Assembly: GCA_023512835.1 (NCBI GenBank) | Contig: CM042091.1 | Coordinates: 1,622,553-1,686,552, forward strand | Source: Taxillus chinensis | Taxonomy: Eukaryota; Streptophyta; Magnoliopsida; Santalales; Loranthaceae | DNA: 64,000 nucleotides | Reading direction: 5' to 3' | In this document: piece by piece, positions 23,371 through 35,993 of the stretch | How the letters are laid out: the number at the start of each line of letters is the position of its first letter | How positions within the stretch are numbered: the stretch's first letter is position 1 | The notes under the pieces: model-generated | What the model was told of the DNA's origin: nothing | Databases searched by the model: none | Seen by the model: the letters and a program-made list of their open reading frames with translations, nothing else | Translations under genes and position numbers: made by a program

Positions 23371-23754
23371 GAGCATCCACAATAGGTTTCTTATAATTTA
23401 ACTTTATTTATAATTTAGGGAAAAGCATACAAAATCATCAAAAACTCATTTGCAGCAGATTCCCTAAAATAGGGTATAGAGATATGGAATAAATAGTAAA
23501 TCCCTAAATATAGGGATTTACTATTCATTCCTAAATGTTTTCTCTATATTTTTTTAATATATATATTAAACTTGTAATTTTTTGATTGATAATAATAAAT
23601 GAAAGGATGATAGAGAAATAATATAAAATAAATTAAATAATAAATGTAGATAAAAATGGGGAATGAGATGTTTGATGTTTTTGAAAACTAAGTAAATTTT
23701 TTACTATTCATTCATAAAATAGGGATAAAAATACCAAAGTTAATGTAGATGCTC
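23371..23754. mobile_element. MITE with TTA target duplication (PIF/Harbinger, Tourist-like)
   Basis: Termini GAGCATCCACAATAGG and ...TTAATGTAGATGCTC are inverted repeats (GAGCATC[C/T]ACA). They are flanked by TTA on both sides (23368-23370 and 23755-23757). Length 384 bp, AT-rich, no coding. Same terminal type as the MITE at 54649-55045. Confidence 0.82.
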
Positions 23755-23757
23755 TTA

Positions 23758-26700
23758 CATCCTATATTTTACGGATCCAACGCATTTTCGCCGCGGCTAT
23801 GCCAAATTGATAATGCTTTTATTTATAATTAAGTAAAAATATGGTGAATTATTTAATAAATAAAAATATATTTATTTTTTTAATAAAAAATAAAAATAAT
23901 TTAAGGGTTCTTTTTACCGCTGTTAAAAAGTAATTTTAAAAATTTTAAAATAACAATATCAATCCTGAAATCTATCTCCATCTTTAACCTCCCCTTCAAA
24001 GTGAGTGCTGAGTTTCTTCCTTGGCTCACGCACCCTGGCAGCCATAGCAGACCAGGACTGGAGTGAGTGGTGGCATCGAACAAAGCGGCATCAAATGCAG
24101 GAGCAGTCGGCGGCAGGGCCAGCATCGGCAGTGGAGATCCTGGTTTGAGGAGAATAGCAGCAAATTCTAGTTACAAATTTTCGAGTTTTCCAACACAGAA
24201 GACGCGGAAGGGGAGGCATCCTGCTAAAATTTTAATTGTTGAATTCTATGATGACATTGCCAATGTGGCACTTTATAGTTGTCTGTCATATGCATTCACG
24301 CACAAGCCTCAATAATTAATTCGCTTTATTTATACTCTATCTCTCCACTCCTTGGTATGTAAACCATACCAGGTATTACAGGCATGGCAATTTAGCACGT
24401 CTGGTAGCTCCCAGACAATTTCGTTGGTGTGGTCTTGTGTAAGGATATTTTGATGTTTTTAAATATTTATTATATACTTTTAAAATTTAAAACATTTTAA
24501 AAATTATAGTTTAATAAATAATAACATGTTTATTTTCAAAATAAGTTTTTAAACACAACTAAAAATAATTTCTTTTCAAAGTATAATATTATCCCACTAG
24601 TAATAAGAATATAACAATTCTTTACGTACACTCTACATACTCTACATGTATTATTAGTATTGAGTCATAGGAAATCTTATCTTTTGATCTACTGAGTTTG
24701 TTATTGAGGGCAGAGGACAGACTATCTTTTGTTTTCTTTTTTTGCTTAGTTCTTCCTTAATTTCAGAAGATAGTTTAAAACTAGGACGTAACTTACCTTC
24801 AAACAGAATTGATTGAAAGAACAGCCCGGCCCGCTCACCAGATCCCCTGAAGAAGAAGAAGATCACAATTGTTTCGACTGATCAATTGAGAGAGCAGAGC
24901 ACCTGGGCATGCTGGGAAAGACATAGATGGTGTGAGGAGGGGACTGGTGAGTTTTGGAGGAAATCCCCGCTGCCCCTTTTTGGGATCTATGTTAATCCTC
25001 CACACAGGTGATTTACGAACTCCCACGAAACTTCTCTTTTGGTTCTTGGAAGCCTATGTTTTCCACTGCCCCAACCGTCTTGAACAACCATAGTTTGTGT
25101 ATCTCCTCCACCAAAGACCAGTGCAGCAACTAGCTCTGCACATCCAAGAGTGGCCACATATTGCACCGCTTCAGCTGTTTACGTGACCCACTACGTCCTC
25201 CACCTTGCTTGTAGCAATTTGTTACACTCAAGCTCTCTGGTAGATAGAACCTTGTTGAATTTAGAGTTTGTGGTAAAAGGGGGTTCTACTCTTCAAAGCG
25301 ATACTAAAGGGTTACGCTCCGGGCCCAGACACAATATTTATAAAGAAGAGTCGGGTTCTATCTTCTCTGTTAAATCACATAATAAAATGGGGAGGTGCTT
25401 CAGTGCTTTACTTAAGGTATTGGTTTGCCATTCCGGTCTTTCACTCTCTAGAAGTTGAGCAAGCACAGCGGCAACACAACACAACACTAGCTCTGCAATT
25501 TAGGTATTTCCGGGGGAATTGAGACACCAAATGGGTGCTTTTTCGATTCAAGAGAAGAGTTGGTTACTTTTAAGGAAGGGAAAAATAGCTACTGTTTTAC
25601 TACGACTTTCGGTGTTCCTTAACTTAAATTAAAATCGGCATTGAAGTTGAAATCTGCTATATCGTAATTTAAGTTGGAATTATTAAGTTGAATTAATGTT
25701 GGACCAGCTGGTTTTAATTGAGAAATTGGTATTATTATTATTACTATTATTTTGCTAGAATAAATTTGGCCCAGAAAGGAAGAGCTAGTGATGGAATCTT
25801 GAAGAGAATGAACAGATTTGAGATCTGGTATACACATAGAAAAGAATCGATAAGTTCATGGGCACACAGTACCCCCGTGTGGTCGGGCGATACAGTTTGC
25901 TTTTTTGCAAACGGTTTTTCTCATGGACCAGCTAGTTGGTTCCCATACGTTGTTGTATGCTTCAATTAAATGATGTTACATTCAAATCCGTGCAAGAGAT
26001 TACAACAATATCGGCTCACAAATCACAAAAATTGTACATGACCAGCTGGTTTTGATCGTGAGAGCGTATCAAGAAGATGGTGAGCGGGCTGTTCTCGTCA
26101 AAACACCGGTTTAGGAGAGAAAATAAAAGTGAAAAGGCAACAGGGTTTAATAGAGTTAAAATGACACATAGGTATCACATGACTATTATAACATTTGTCA
26201 GTTTTAGCTATTGCCACATCATGAGTTGAAGTAACTTCCTCTAACTTGGGTTGGAGGTAAGTTGTGTCCTTTAAACTATTGGTGGCAAATGTAACTTCCC
26301 CTCTACATGCCTTGAGAGAATTCGCCAAAACCCATCTATTTCAGAAAAATAAAATAAAAAATCCATTTACCTCTAATAAGAGGAACAGATTGAATGCAAG
26401 AGGAGTCAAATATTTCATACCAAAAGACTACAAAAAGTAAAATAAACAGGGTAACGTTTTCAGAATACTGGATGTCTCTGTTCCCATTATTATACCGTTT
26501 ACTGACCAATCCTACATTTGGGCTAAGAGTGCTGCCTGTTATCCTGTTAGCAGCACTTGCATTGAACTCTAGTCAAGAACTCTAAACAACCAAATTCTCA
26601 TGGTAATGAACCCAATCAGTCAATATCCACACACATTTTTATTCCAAACAAGGAAGTCTAGAGTTCATTCAAGTATATTTTGCAGGACGCCAGTACTTTA

Positions 26701-27476
26701 CCAAATATGAATTAAGTGATCCAAGCTAAAAGTATGGAGCGACAAAACCAGAGTGAAATGGTTTCAGTGATCAGTCAGGCGGGTGCTTTGGTCCTATTCT
26801 TTATGACAGCGGCATATCCCATCCCCATGGCTCAAAGCAACCATATTACATTGTAGAACATCTCTGATCCTAAACAGCTGTACATACACGTACATACATG
26901 CATGATGCATCATCTTTACCCTCACTCAGAAATAATAACACGTACATACACATGTACTTGCTTGGGTCCACAAATTTTAATGACGAAAAAATGGACAGGT
27001 AATCTTGCCCAGATCCCAGGTGAGGACTTACGTAGATAAATTTCAACTCCCAAACACCTACACCAAGTCAATTTGTTTCACTCAAGCATCCTCGCAACAC
27101 GTGAAACATTCAACGCAACTTCTCTCATGAGTTTAACAGAGTTGTTTGATTACAAACCACATCATCTATTATGACCATATTTTGACATTTATTTTAAAAA
27201 AAATTGTATTATGCTTTCACAGGGATGGTAAATCATAACAGAAACAAGACGAATGAACATAGACTCATAGAGATTAAAAACCGAAAGAATATATGGAATA
27301 GTATAATAGAAGCACAACAAGTTTTGTTCACACATTCTCAAAAAAATCAACAAGCTCTGCCATTTCTGACTGCAACAAGTATCAACCATCAACACTAGCT
27401 AGATTTTATAGGGGAAAAAAATGCATGTGCGCATTTAGCAGTCATTTTAAATTCGGAAACGAGAACACATACGAGA
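23758..27476. other. Spacer with a gene-fragment-like patch at 24.0-26.1 kb
   Basis: Mostly non-coding. The part 24000-26100 is less AT-rich than the surroundings and has several short open frames. On the minus strand 24990-25178 is open for 63 codons reading AEAVQYVATLGCAELVAALV then FGGGDTQTM; I do not recognise the family. An inverted copy of GGTGAGCGGGCTGTTC-like sequence lies near 24820-24840 and 26078-26096. ACCAGCTGGTTTT occurs at about 25706 and 26041. This may be host sequence moved by a transposon. 26100-27476 shows nothing. Confidence 0.4.
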
Positions 27477-28466
27477 TTAAACGGATATATCCGAATCAAC
27501 CCATTTCCAGTAATGCCTTTTTACAGAAACTGCCTGGTTGGCGATTCCCAAATCCACACAATCCCCATACTCCCCATCCTCGTGCGTACAGAAATCTACA
27601 TCGGGCAAGCCATCGACCCAGGCATCCAGAGAATGCAGGACATAGCACGCGGGCAGGCCGGGATACGAAACGGAAATCCTCTCCTCCACCCTCCTCCGAT
27701 ACGACCCGGGCACGATTCTCACACTGCCACTGGTCTGGTCAGGCTTCGAAAGTACGGACCCGAGTTCTTCCTGGACGGCGCGGATGGCGGCGGATTCGGG
27801 GGTTTCGCCGGGCCTCATTTTCTCGGACAGCGGCCGGCACCGCTGTCGGACGGTGCCGTCGGACAACTCCTGGTGGGATTCGAGGAGGGTCCGATTCCGA
27901 TGGCCGAGTTGGCGAACGATTCGGACGGCGGCGACGTGGAGGGTTCGGATCGGAGGGGTGGAGTCGGCGAGGGAGGTCTCGCCTTGATAGATCTCGAGCC
28001 AGAGGTTGTGGACGTTCTTGGTGCCGGGTCGGACCCCCCAGGAAGCGAAGGAGTCGGGGGGCAAGCGAGGCCTGAGCCAATCGGAGAGGGATTGAGGGGA
28101 GGCGAAGACACGGGTGTTATTGGGTTTTGGGTTGGGTTGGGACATGGCGGTGGTATTGAGGAGGAGGGGTCGAGGAGGAGGGACAGAGATTCTGAAGGAG
28201 ACTAGTTGGGTGTTTTTGCATAGGGGGTTTGGTTTTGGTTTTGGTTTTGGTTTTGGTTTAGAGATGAGGAAAAGAAAGGAGAGAGCAGCGAGGAAGATGT
28301 CAGGGAGGGATTTGGGTCGCACTTGATTTTGGTTTTGGGTTTGGTTATTTTGGTATTGGTTTTGAGGAGGAAGAGGGAGGAGGTTTCTGAGCGGAGGATT
28401 GAATTTGCTGTTGGGAATGAGGCTGAGATGGTGGTGGCTTGGTGGCGTTGGGGATGGGAGAGTCAT
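27477..28466 (-). CDS. Nudix-like conserved plant protein, function unknown
   Basis: Intronless frame of 329 codons from 28466; an internal ATG at 28145 gives a 222-residue product (MSQPNPKPNNTRVF...). The conserved part starts around residue 115: VFASPQSLSDWLRPRLPPDS, FASWGVRPGTKNVHNLWLEI, a Nudix-box-like segment GETPESAAIRAVQEELG, then VEERISVSYPGLPACYVLHS and a C-terminal KRHYWKWV. Nudix enzymes hydrolyse nucleoside diphosphates linked to another moiety, using REUXEEXGU glutamates; here the expected R-E is R-A while EE is kept, so catalysis is doubtful. The first 107 residues contain LPDIFLAALSFLFLI (hydrophobic) and a KPKPKPKPKPNP run made by a GGTTTT hexamer repeat. They could be a targeting extension or an untranslated leader. 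The core looks real; the start is uncertain. Confidence 0.8.
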   Translation of the reverse strand: MTLPSPTPPSHHHLSLIPNSKFNPPLRNLLPLPPQNQYQNNQTQNQNQVRPKSLPDIFLAALSFLFLISKPKPKPKPKPNPLCKNTQLVSFRISVPPPRPLLLNTTAMSQPNPKPNNTRVFASPQSLSDWLRPRLPPDSFASWGVRPGTKNVHNLWLEIYQGETSLADSTPPIRTLHVAAVRIVRQLGHRNRTLLESHQELSDGTVRQRCRPLSEKMRPGETPESAAIRAVQEELGSVLSKPDQTSGSVRIVPGSYRRRVEERISVSYPGLPACYVLHSLDAWVDGLPDVDFCTHEDGEYGDCVDLGIANQAVSVKRHYWKWVDSDISV

Positions 28467-28649
28467 TTCAGTGCCGCTGATAGCATTGCAACTGCGCAGC
28501 TGCCTACAAAAGCCTTGTCTTTGTCTTTGTCTTTGTTTTTGTTTCTGCTCCTAAATTTTGTTTTGGTGGTGCTCTTCATTCGATTTGAGGAACCCATCCA
28601 TCCACACCAAGGCCAGGAACAGGAAGATAAGACTTGCTTCCCTCAATGA

Positions 28650-30985
28650 ATGCTCAGCGGAAAAAAAGATCTATAATTTCTTTGTTGATTTTTAATTATT
28701 TTGATAAATAATAATAAATGTCCATTTTTTTCTATCCTATTGTAAAAGACCATCTTATGATTATCTCGTTTGTGGTCTTACCTTTTTTAATTTTATTTTA
28801 TTTTAAATACTATAAAACATCATTTGCTCGAATATTCAATTTTTAAACCACTCAAAATATTAAACATATAAAAACAATTACATAGAAAAAGTTTTAAAGA
28901 ACTAGAGCAGTATTAATTAGAAAGAACGAACAAACTTTTTATTTTTATTTTTAAAATGTAATAATTATTTTTTAACATAAAAAATTAAAAACCTTAAAAT
29001 TAAAAATAAATATTCGAGGTTGTTTTTAATTTTTCTATATATAAAAATAATTATTTTTAAAAAAAAACGAAAATAAAAAATATTTCAACAATATTAGTTT
29101 GTTTAAATTACTCTATTTTATTGTTTTAAATAATAATAATATTCTACAAATGTAAATTCTTTAAAATAATTAAAAATAGTTTTTATTGTACTTATCATTT
29201 TTTCTATTTTAACCATTCACAAATTAAAATATTATTTTTAAATTTTTTTTTATTCTTTTATTTTAATCTTATATATTTATAAAAAATTTAAATATGATAA
29301 ATAAAAATATAATATTTTAATAAAAAAAAATAAATAAATAATATTAAATCAAATTTAGATCGGTAGTGTTTGTATTATTAAATATTTTGTTAAAATAAAT
29401 TCTAAAAAGTGAATGTTTTAAAAACTTTTTGTTAAATAAAGTCTACAATTGATTAGCCCATCGTGATATTGGAAATGTCTAGTTGATGCTCTAACCTTGG
29501 CAATGTATTTTTCATATTCGAGAACCCAAAACTAATCTAGCAAATGTAGTAAACTAAAAGTCAGCATCCGCTCAATCTGAGTGCTCTCCGAGCTTCTTCG
29601 GTATAGATGAACAATGATGTGCTGCTTGAAGTTAACTATCTTTTCTTCTTGCACAGTTGAATATGTTATTCCCCACTGCGGTTCTCATGTACATGGGCAT
29701 TGATGATACAAGCTTACATCAATGCCCATCTTCCCATCTATCTACATTCTACCCTATGATTCACTTCTCCCACCTTTAAATGAGAATTCAACAAACAAAT
29801 AAAGTAGAAATGACACCTAAATCTTGATCCTTTACTAAAATAATTTTACATCTAACAAGAAAACCACCATGAAAGTAACAAGAAAGAAAATTAATGAATA
29901 CATACTCCATTTGAATCTATTCATTCCCTATGAAGGTGATTTTTTACCCTTTAAAATTCATTTCATTCAATCATATACCAAACGTAACCCATATAAATGG
30001 TAAGTTGATTCTCCCGCAATGGAAGTCGCTAACAAAATGGGGAAACCATCCAACATCGAGAACCTGGTCTAGCAGTCCTTCATACAAAGGAAGGCAATGT
30101 TTTCTACTTTCCAGAACAATAAAAAAGGTAACCAAGAATATAAATAGATAGATTCAAAGCAAATTAAGAGATCGTCCACAGGGTCAACGTTATTAGGAGT
30201 TTTGTCTTTGTAGCAACTGGTCAAACATCATTTGAGGTTATCAGGATGAGAGTTCTCTAAAACACTACATTTTTAGCAGTATCACAAGGCAGAAACCACT
30301 CCTCCCAATCCCACAAGAACAGAAACCCCCTATATCCTGTTTGTTCTGCCCTATCACCAGCAAGTGCTGGCCTATAGCCTGCACAAGAGGAAATGACTAA
30401 TCTGCAACTATATATAAAGTAGGTCAGAAATTTTTTACCCGTTCATAATTCTTTTAGGATGATTACTTCAGTGATTATATCTTAAGTTTTACTATGTGAT
30501 TCCTATAATTCAAATCAGCGGATACAATTTCTAATTTTTTGCAATCAAATGGCAAATAGTGTGGATTTCTATGTCATATGGATGTGTTATCTTTGTTCCG
30601 TTTCCTTAATTCCACCTTACTTTATTGAAAAAGATGATAATCAGATACATGGACTTCACATTGAACAGTAAAAAGACCACAAGAGTTCACATTCCTTCAA
30701 TCTTTCTTTAAAAAAAAAACGATCTGCAACTAGACAGCCACTCGGTACTACTGATCTGATAGCATATTAACTCAAAGAGAAGCATCTTAGCATCTACATA
30801 GAAACCCATACTGAAATTTTCAATCCAACGAAGAAAAAAACGAAACTTTTTCCAACAGATGAAAAGACAATGGGCACCTGGATAACACTGGAAAGTAGTT
30901 TTCTTCTATATCCAACAACCTGATCCATTTCCCAAGAAGTAGAGGAGAAGAGAGGGGATCCGGCTGCACTCTTTAGTGGGTCTGA
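28650..30985. other. AT-rich spacer with one short perfect hairpin
   Basis: 28700-29450 is extremely AT-rich. 29693-29729 forms a 13-bp perfect stem with an 11-nt loop (listed separately). A MITE-like ending TTGATGCTCTAA near 29483-29494 lacks a partner. No genes recognised. Confidence 0.45.
29693..29729. repeat. Perfect 13-bp inverted repeat (hairpin)
   Basis: ATGGGCATTGATG (29693-29705) is followed by an 11-base loop and CATCAATGCCCAT (29717-29729). No U-rich tail or longer stem that would make it a clear microRNA precursor. Confidence 0.8.
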
Positions 30986-32242
30986 TCACTTTTGAGGAAA
31001 TGAAGGTGTTTCCTTCGAATGGAATGGAACCCCCCCACTTGAAATGGTAGAATCAGAGAAAAACAACCGAACGGGACGTTTTAATTGAACAGTTAAAACC
31101 CATTCATAGACCCCATCAATCATTGCTTTAATCGGGTTCACCACATGGACTGAGCTCCCATTAAGATCGCGGAAAGGGTAGTTTCCACTCTCAACGCAAT
31201 ACATTAAATAGTTTATGATTTTTCTCGTCATCTTCTTGGGCGTGTATTCTCGTCTCTCCCTGTGATTGTTGCCGTCTGTTACGGTGATGTGATATAAATC
31301 TTCACCAAATCTTTCAGTCTCCACGATGAAATTATTCAGATTCATTTTGATTTCTTGGTAGTCTGATAAATCACCGTCTTCTGACAGTGGAGCAGTAGTG
31401 GCTTCCAGGGGAATCTCACACCCTCTCACAACTATAAATTTGTCGGCTTCCTTGTAGTATGATTTCTTCATGGAATCATCACAGAACATGAAAGAATCAC
31501 TGCCCGTGCTCAGAAGCTCGTGAAGGAACACTCTGTGCCTAACATCAAGCCTCCCCAGCAGGAGCTTTGTGTATTTGAAAGTGTGATACTTCACGAATTG
31601 CCAAACAAAATTGAAATAGTATGAGAAAATGTCCACCACGACAAAAAGGGCACTTACCAATGTGGACAGCTGATCAAACCCTTTAGCCTGCAATACCAAT
31701 GGGAAAATCGAGAGAATTCTCATGAAGTTGTCATTCAACAGCTCTGAGCTGGTGTTGTCGACAATACAGTACTCCTCACAGGTCTTCATGGTCCCTCCCA
31801 TGAGAACGTACTTGAGCATAGCTTCTGGTTTCACGGACTTAACCAGATGGTACTTGCCCATCAAAACGATGTCCTGAGTCACCAAATGGTAGTGCTTCGC
31901 AAAATGAAGAAACTTGAGGGGCTTCCCAGTTTCGAAAGAGGCACAAAATCTGTAACTCTTGTTGTTCAACTGAAACCTCATGTCGTAGTTGTTTTCAATG
32001 GAGAAAGAGTGGGCCTTCTTCTCTTCATCGTTGTCATAATCCTCCCAATCCCCACCTGTCTCTCTGCTCATACCGTCCAACAGCAGAAACTTCCTACTGC
32101 TAAACCAAGTGCGACCACGGCCATGCCACAGCATGCTGAGGGTGATGAATGGGATGCGCAAGAACTTGGCATTCCTCAGAAAGGTCCACAGGCTGTAGGC
32201 AACCTGCAGCCAAAGAACCCAAAATGGAACCACAAACGACAT
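30986..32242 (-). CDS. Membrane-associated plant protein of unknown family (418 aa)
   Basis: A single long open frame from ATG at 32242; an in-frame stop (TAG) lies upstream, so this ATG is the first available unless a spliced 5' exon exists. An acceptor-like TCGCAG just before (about 32262) makes a spliced upstream exon possible. Visible: an N-terminal hydrophobic segment (FVVPFWVLWLQVAYSLWTFL), then IPFITLSMLWHGRGRTW, a Glu/Asp-rich stretch near residue 65-75, and a second hydrophobic segment near residues 195-220 (LVSALFVVVDIFSYYFNFVW). The C-terminal half is soluble and basic. The IP...G-R-T-W pattern is faintly like plant DUF4220 proteins, but the rest does not follow that family clearly, so I do not assign a function. 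The length and composition argue it is real coding sequence. Confidence 0.62.
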   Translation of the reverse strand: MSFVVPFWVLWLQVAYSLWTFLRNAKFLRIPFITLSMLWHGRGRTWFSSRKFLLLDGMSRETGGDWEDYDNDEEKKAHSFSIENNYDMRFQLNNKSYRFCASFETGKPLKFLHFAKHYHLVTQDIVLMGKYHLVKSVKPEAMLKYVLMGGTMKTCEEYCIVDNTSSELLNDNFMRILSIFPLVLQAKGFDQLSTLVSALFVVVDIFSYYFNFVWQFVKYHTFKYTKLLLGRLDVRHRVFLHELLSTGSDSFMFCDDSMKKSYYKEADKFIVVRGCEIPLEATTAPLSEDGDLSDYQEIKMNLNNFIVETERFGEDLYHITVTDGNNHRERREYTPKKMTRKIINYLMYCVESGNYPFRDLNGSSVHVVNPIKAMIDGVYEWVLTVQLKRPVRLFFSDSTISSGGVPFHSKETPSFPQK

Positions 32243-35200
32243 TCTTTTTGGTGGTCCTGCGACACAAACTATCTCAGCGGGGCAACGGTCCTAGGAATTT
32301 CTCTTGATTTCTTTCTTGGTCTTTCCTGGGCAGACAGAGGTCACATATCATACGATATATGATTCAACCATTGCCATGCCATCGCTCTACTTTCCTCATA
32401 CATCATAATCGAGGAAAGGTATTTGTGGTTTCCTTACCTTCCAGTTTTTCCCAGATGGTGGACCCCAATACAAATTAAATCATTGTACAAACTTTTTAAG
32501 TTGTCGGCAAAGGATTATACAATTCACGTGTACCTGTTTTGTCCATACAAATAGACAATCGCTATTCACATCGACGACTCTCTCTCTCTCTCTCTCCCAA
32601 CCATTTGCTTTCGGTTTATTCACGCCCGCTTTAAGCTTTGCTTTCGTTTCATAGGCTGTTCTGCTTTATTCCCACCTCTCCGAATGTGTTGTATTTTGTA
32701 CACCCTCACCTCACCGACATACGCCAATAATCCCCAACTTTTCTTTCACAAGAAGTAAGAAAACAAACAGTTCCAAGAATGAAGAAGAAAGGCCGGCTAG
32801 TGTACAGAAATTCCCCCCGTTCTGCCTTTCCAAATTTGTTCTCCGTGGAACCTTTATTAATTGAATTCACAGAGCAAATCATTTTGAACCAATGTAGAGT
32901 ACAAGTGTGAAATATAAAATATTGATATTTGTTACAATAATTTAAAAAATCATTTGCCGAATCCAATTCCATTCCATTTCAGTGCTCACTAACCTTTCGT
33001 TAAAACCTTTGGCTTTTATATAGTTATACATAAACACCACGTAAAAGGAGACTCTTCACAAATCGCTGCAAACGTGCTTGGTAGATCTCCTGTGTTAGTC
33101 ACAATGCTACTAATATCGTAATAGGGATGAGGCATTTTACGAGCTGGTAGCAAATACCATTCACAAGTTGGTTATGAATTCCATTGTCACCACAGATATG
33201 ACACTAAATCCATGTTACCAGGACATAGAGCACTTTCACTGCATCATCAAAGAAGCAGGAAACCACAATAGATATCATCCTTCCACTGCCGTGCGTAGCG
33301 AGTCCTTTCTGTACATACATATTTCTTCGATGCTTCGATTTCTATTGCCACAACATTACAACAAAGGGTCTTCTTATTGCATCTGCTAAATCAACCACAT
33401 CCCATCAAAAAGCAGTGTCAACCTTGGCGTCTCCTCCACATGGCAAGATTCGCCCTCCACCTCCTCAACCTTCGACTCTGATTACGTGGTAGAGTACGGT
33501 TTTTATCATCATTAGGTGTACTTCTTCCTCCTTGAGTCAGTACACACGTGCAGTAGTTCCCCGTGTCTCAAGCGAGCTGACTCTGTGAATTAGTCCCTGA
33601 CTCGGCCCTTTTTCTTTGTTATGTGTACTCTGGATGGAAGCCTCCATCACATGAGGTGGGCATCTAGAGCCAGCACAAGGTGAACTTGTTGACTACCCAG
33701 AGACCAAAATCTCCCATGACTCTAATGATGGAGAATCGACTCTTTACCCTTGCAATCTGATGAAAGATTTTAATAGAATTGGCATATACTTTGTACACCT
33801 GATGAAGTCTACGAGTTCATGCAGGTTCATAGTCAATTGCTTTAACGGTGATTGATTGGGTCTAGTCTAGAGTGAGGGAGAGAGAATAAAAAATATATAA
33901 AGAAAAGGAGAGGTGTCGATAGGCGAAGAAGGGAGGAAAGGATTGAAAACTTGCTGTTGGATCCCCCAAGATAATTAGTCCTCTTTTCTTTTAGATCAAT
34001 TAGTCACTTAGTTTTATCTGATTGAATTTGAAGAATGTCTATAATCGAGATTTCTAAGTAAAGAGGGTCTATAACATGTATAGAGAGCCACAATCGAGAT
34101 TAACTGTATTCCGTATATATATAAAGGACAGTATGGGCAAAATATATATATTTTGATACATACGCGACTCATACAAACTAAAATATATGAATTTGAAAGT
34201 AAAAATATCAATTTAGAAATAAACTCAGAAATAGAAAATACTACAAAATATTATCCTACAATTTACCCTGGACTAGATTAAAGTTGTATTTGTTTCCACT
34301 TATGATGTCTTTTATAATATCTCCAAGATGACAATATGTATTTCTACAAATATAAAACTAAACCCACAAAATTGTGTCATGGCCTCTGAAAATAGGAAGA
34401 TCAATGACAAAATTTATGGTTGTGGTCTTACTTAGTGGCTGCAACCCCCAAGTCAGTCTCTCTGACCTGTGGATCATATATGGCCGAAAAAACTCTACAA
34501 TGGCCTTCTTCATTAGTATACACACATACAATCGGAGAATAATTCTCCATTTTATCCTAAAGTTGCATACGCATCCAGTGCCATTGAAGTATTCTTCATT
34601 AGTGAATTATATATTGGTACAAGAATTAACACTCTTGAGCCCCATCTATATTGTTACAGTATTTCTTCCCTTTTTAAAGTTAACTTTTCATTCTCATATT
34701 TAATAAGAGAGAATATATTTTTAAAAAATAAAATATAAAAAATTTTCAGGTAAAAAAATTTATTTAAATTTCTCAACAAAATTTAATTTAAATTTAAAAC
34801 AGAAATTTAAATAATTTTTTAAAAATAACAATAAAACCCATCTCCTTTTAAAAAATAAATTCTAAATTTAAATAATTTTAAATTTAACTAAAAACAACAA
34901 TCCGATTTACCAAACGTAACCTTAACATCTCCTCTTACCGCATTTACTGCAGTTTGTAATCGCACGACAAACCCGACCAGATAACTAAGAACATCCACGA
35001 TCAAGGGTGTCTGAGAGGGGCAGAGAAGGTGGCGGTGTTGCTACCACCGCTGATACAAGGCTTTGGAGAAGAAGCACTTTGATTGGAAGCGATCGGCAGT
35101 CCAGAAACTTGATGGCAACTTTGGCTGCTGGAAAGCCCAAAAAAATTAAAATCGAACTGGGTAGCGTCGCCGGGGTCAACGGAGCTGTCGGACTGGCTTG

Positions 35201-35993
35201 GGAAGCCGTTCCTGCTGATTCAACTATGCCACAATCCAGCGACGCTGGTGATGATTGGGGGGCTAGGATCCATTTTGTGGGGCTAGCAAGAGACGACACA
35301 GCTCTTAGGATAAGGGACAGGTTCTACCAAAAAATTTTATAATTCTAAATTAATTTAATTTAGGATTTAACCAAAATAAAAACAAAAACATTCAACATGT
35401 CACTGATCACCTCTTTTTAAAAAAACTGAAAAAAAATCAAACATGTTACTAAATAATCATAACATATGATTCAAATATATAATACACCTATTACACATGA
35501 TGAACAGTGCTTGTTAAAAAACAAAAATAGGAGGACTACATGGTTTTTGATCTGAGTATGGACAGAAATGGTAGTCTTAGCAGTCACTTGGAAGGCATTT
35601 GCCTCCGGAGAAAACAGAAATAAAGACAAAACAAACAGAAATATGACAAGCCTGCACAACTCGAAGCTGCATTCGACCTCTACCTGTTTTGACAACCCAT
35701 TGCACACTTTTAACAGTATTTTCACACTGCTAAGAAACGAGTTAGTTGACATGCCTATACATACATATAGGAGCGTGCAATTTAGAACAGTCCCCTGAGC
35801 ACAATTAAGACCACGTGTTCTGGACCATTATAACAAATACATTAAGCATGCATTGTCAAATATCACTGAACGAGAAGAAACTCCCAACCCAAATTAAAAG
35901 ATCCTTCCTACAAAATGCATGCATGCAGCATATCAAATAGTCAGCTTTGGCTACGGTTGCAGTCCCGTCCGCTTTTTACCCCCAATTTATCAG
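32243..35993. other. Spacer, no confident gene
   Basis: 32578-32597 is a CT microsatellite. 35007-35342 is open on the plus strand and 34985-35299 on the minus strand, but neither product has a recognisable motif; this GC-richer patch may be an old gene piece. 34680-34900 is AT-rich. 34000-34200 has (AT)n-like tracts. Confidence 0.4.

Noticed and set aside
24067..24315. 82-codon plus-strand ORF as a gene
   Set aside because: No motif, no clear promoter, and it overlaps other open frames in the same fragment-like patch.
27513..28205. 230-codon plus-strand ORF opposite the Nudix-like gene
   Set aside because: Antisense shadow of a GC-rich coding region; the minus-strand product has family motifs, this one does not.
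31847..32362. 171-codon plus-strand ORF
   Set aside because: Antisense to the 418-codon frame, with no motifs of its own.
34985..35342. ORFs of over 100 codons on both strands
   Set aside because: Neither product has recognisable features; kept only as a possible old gene piece in the spacer entry.
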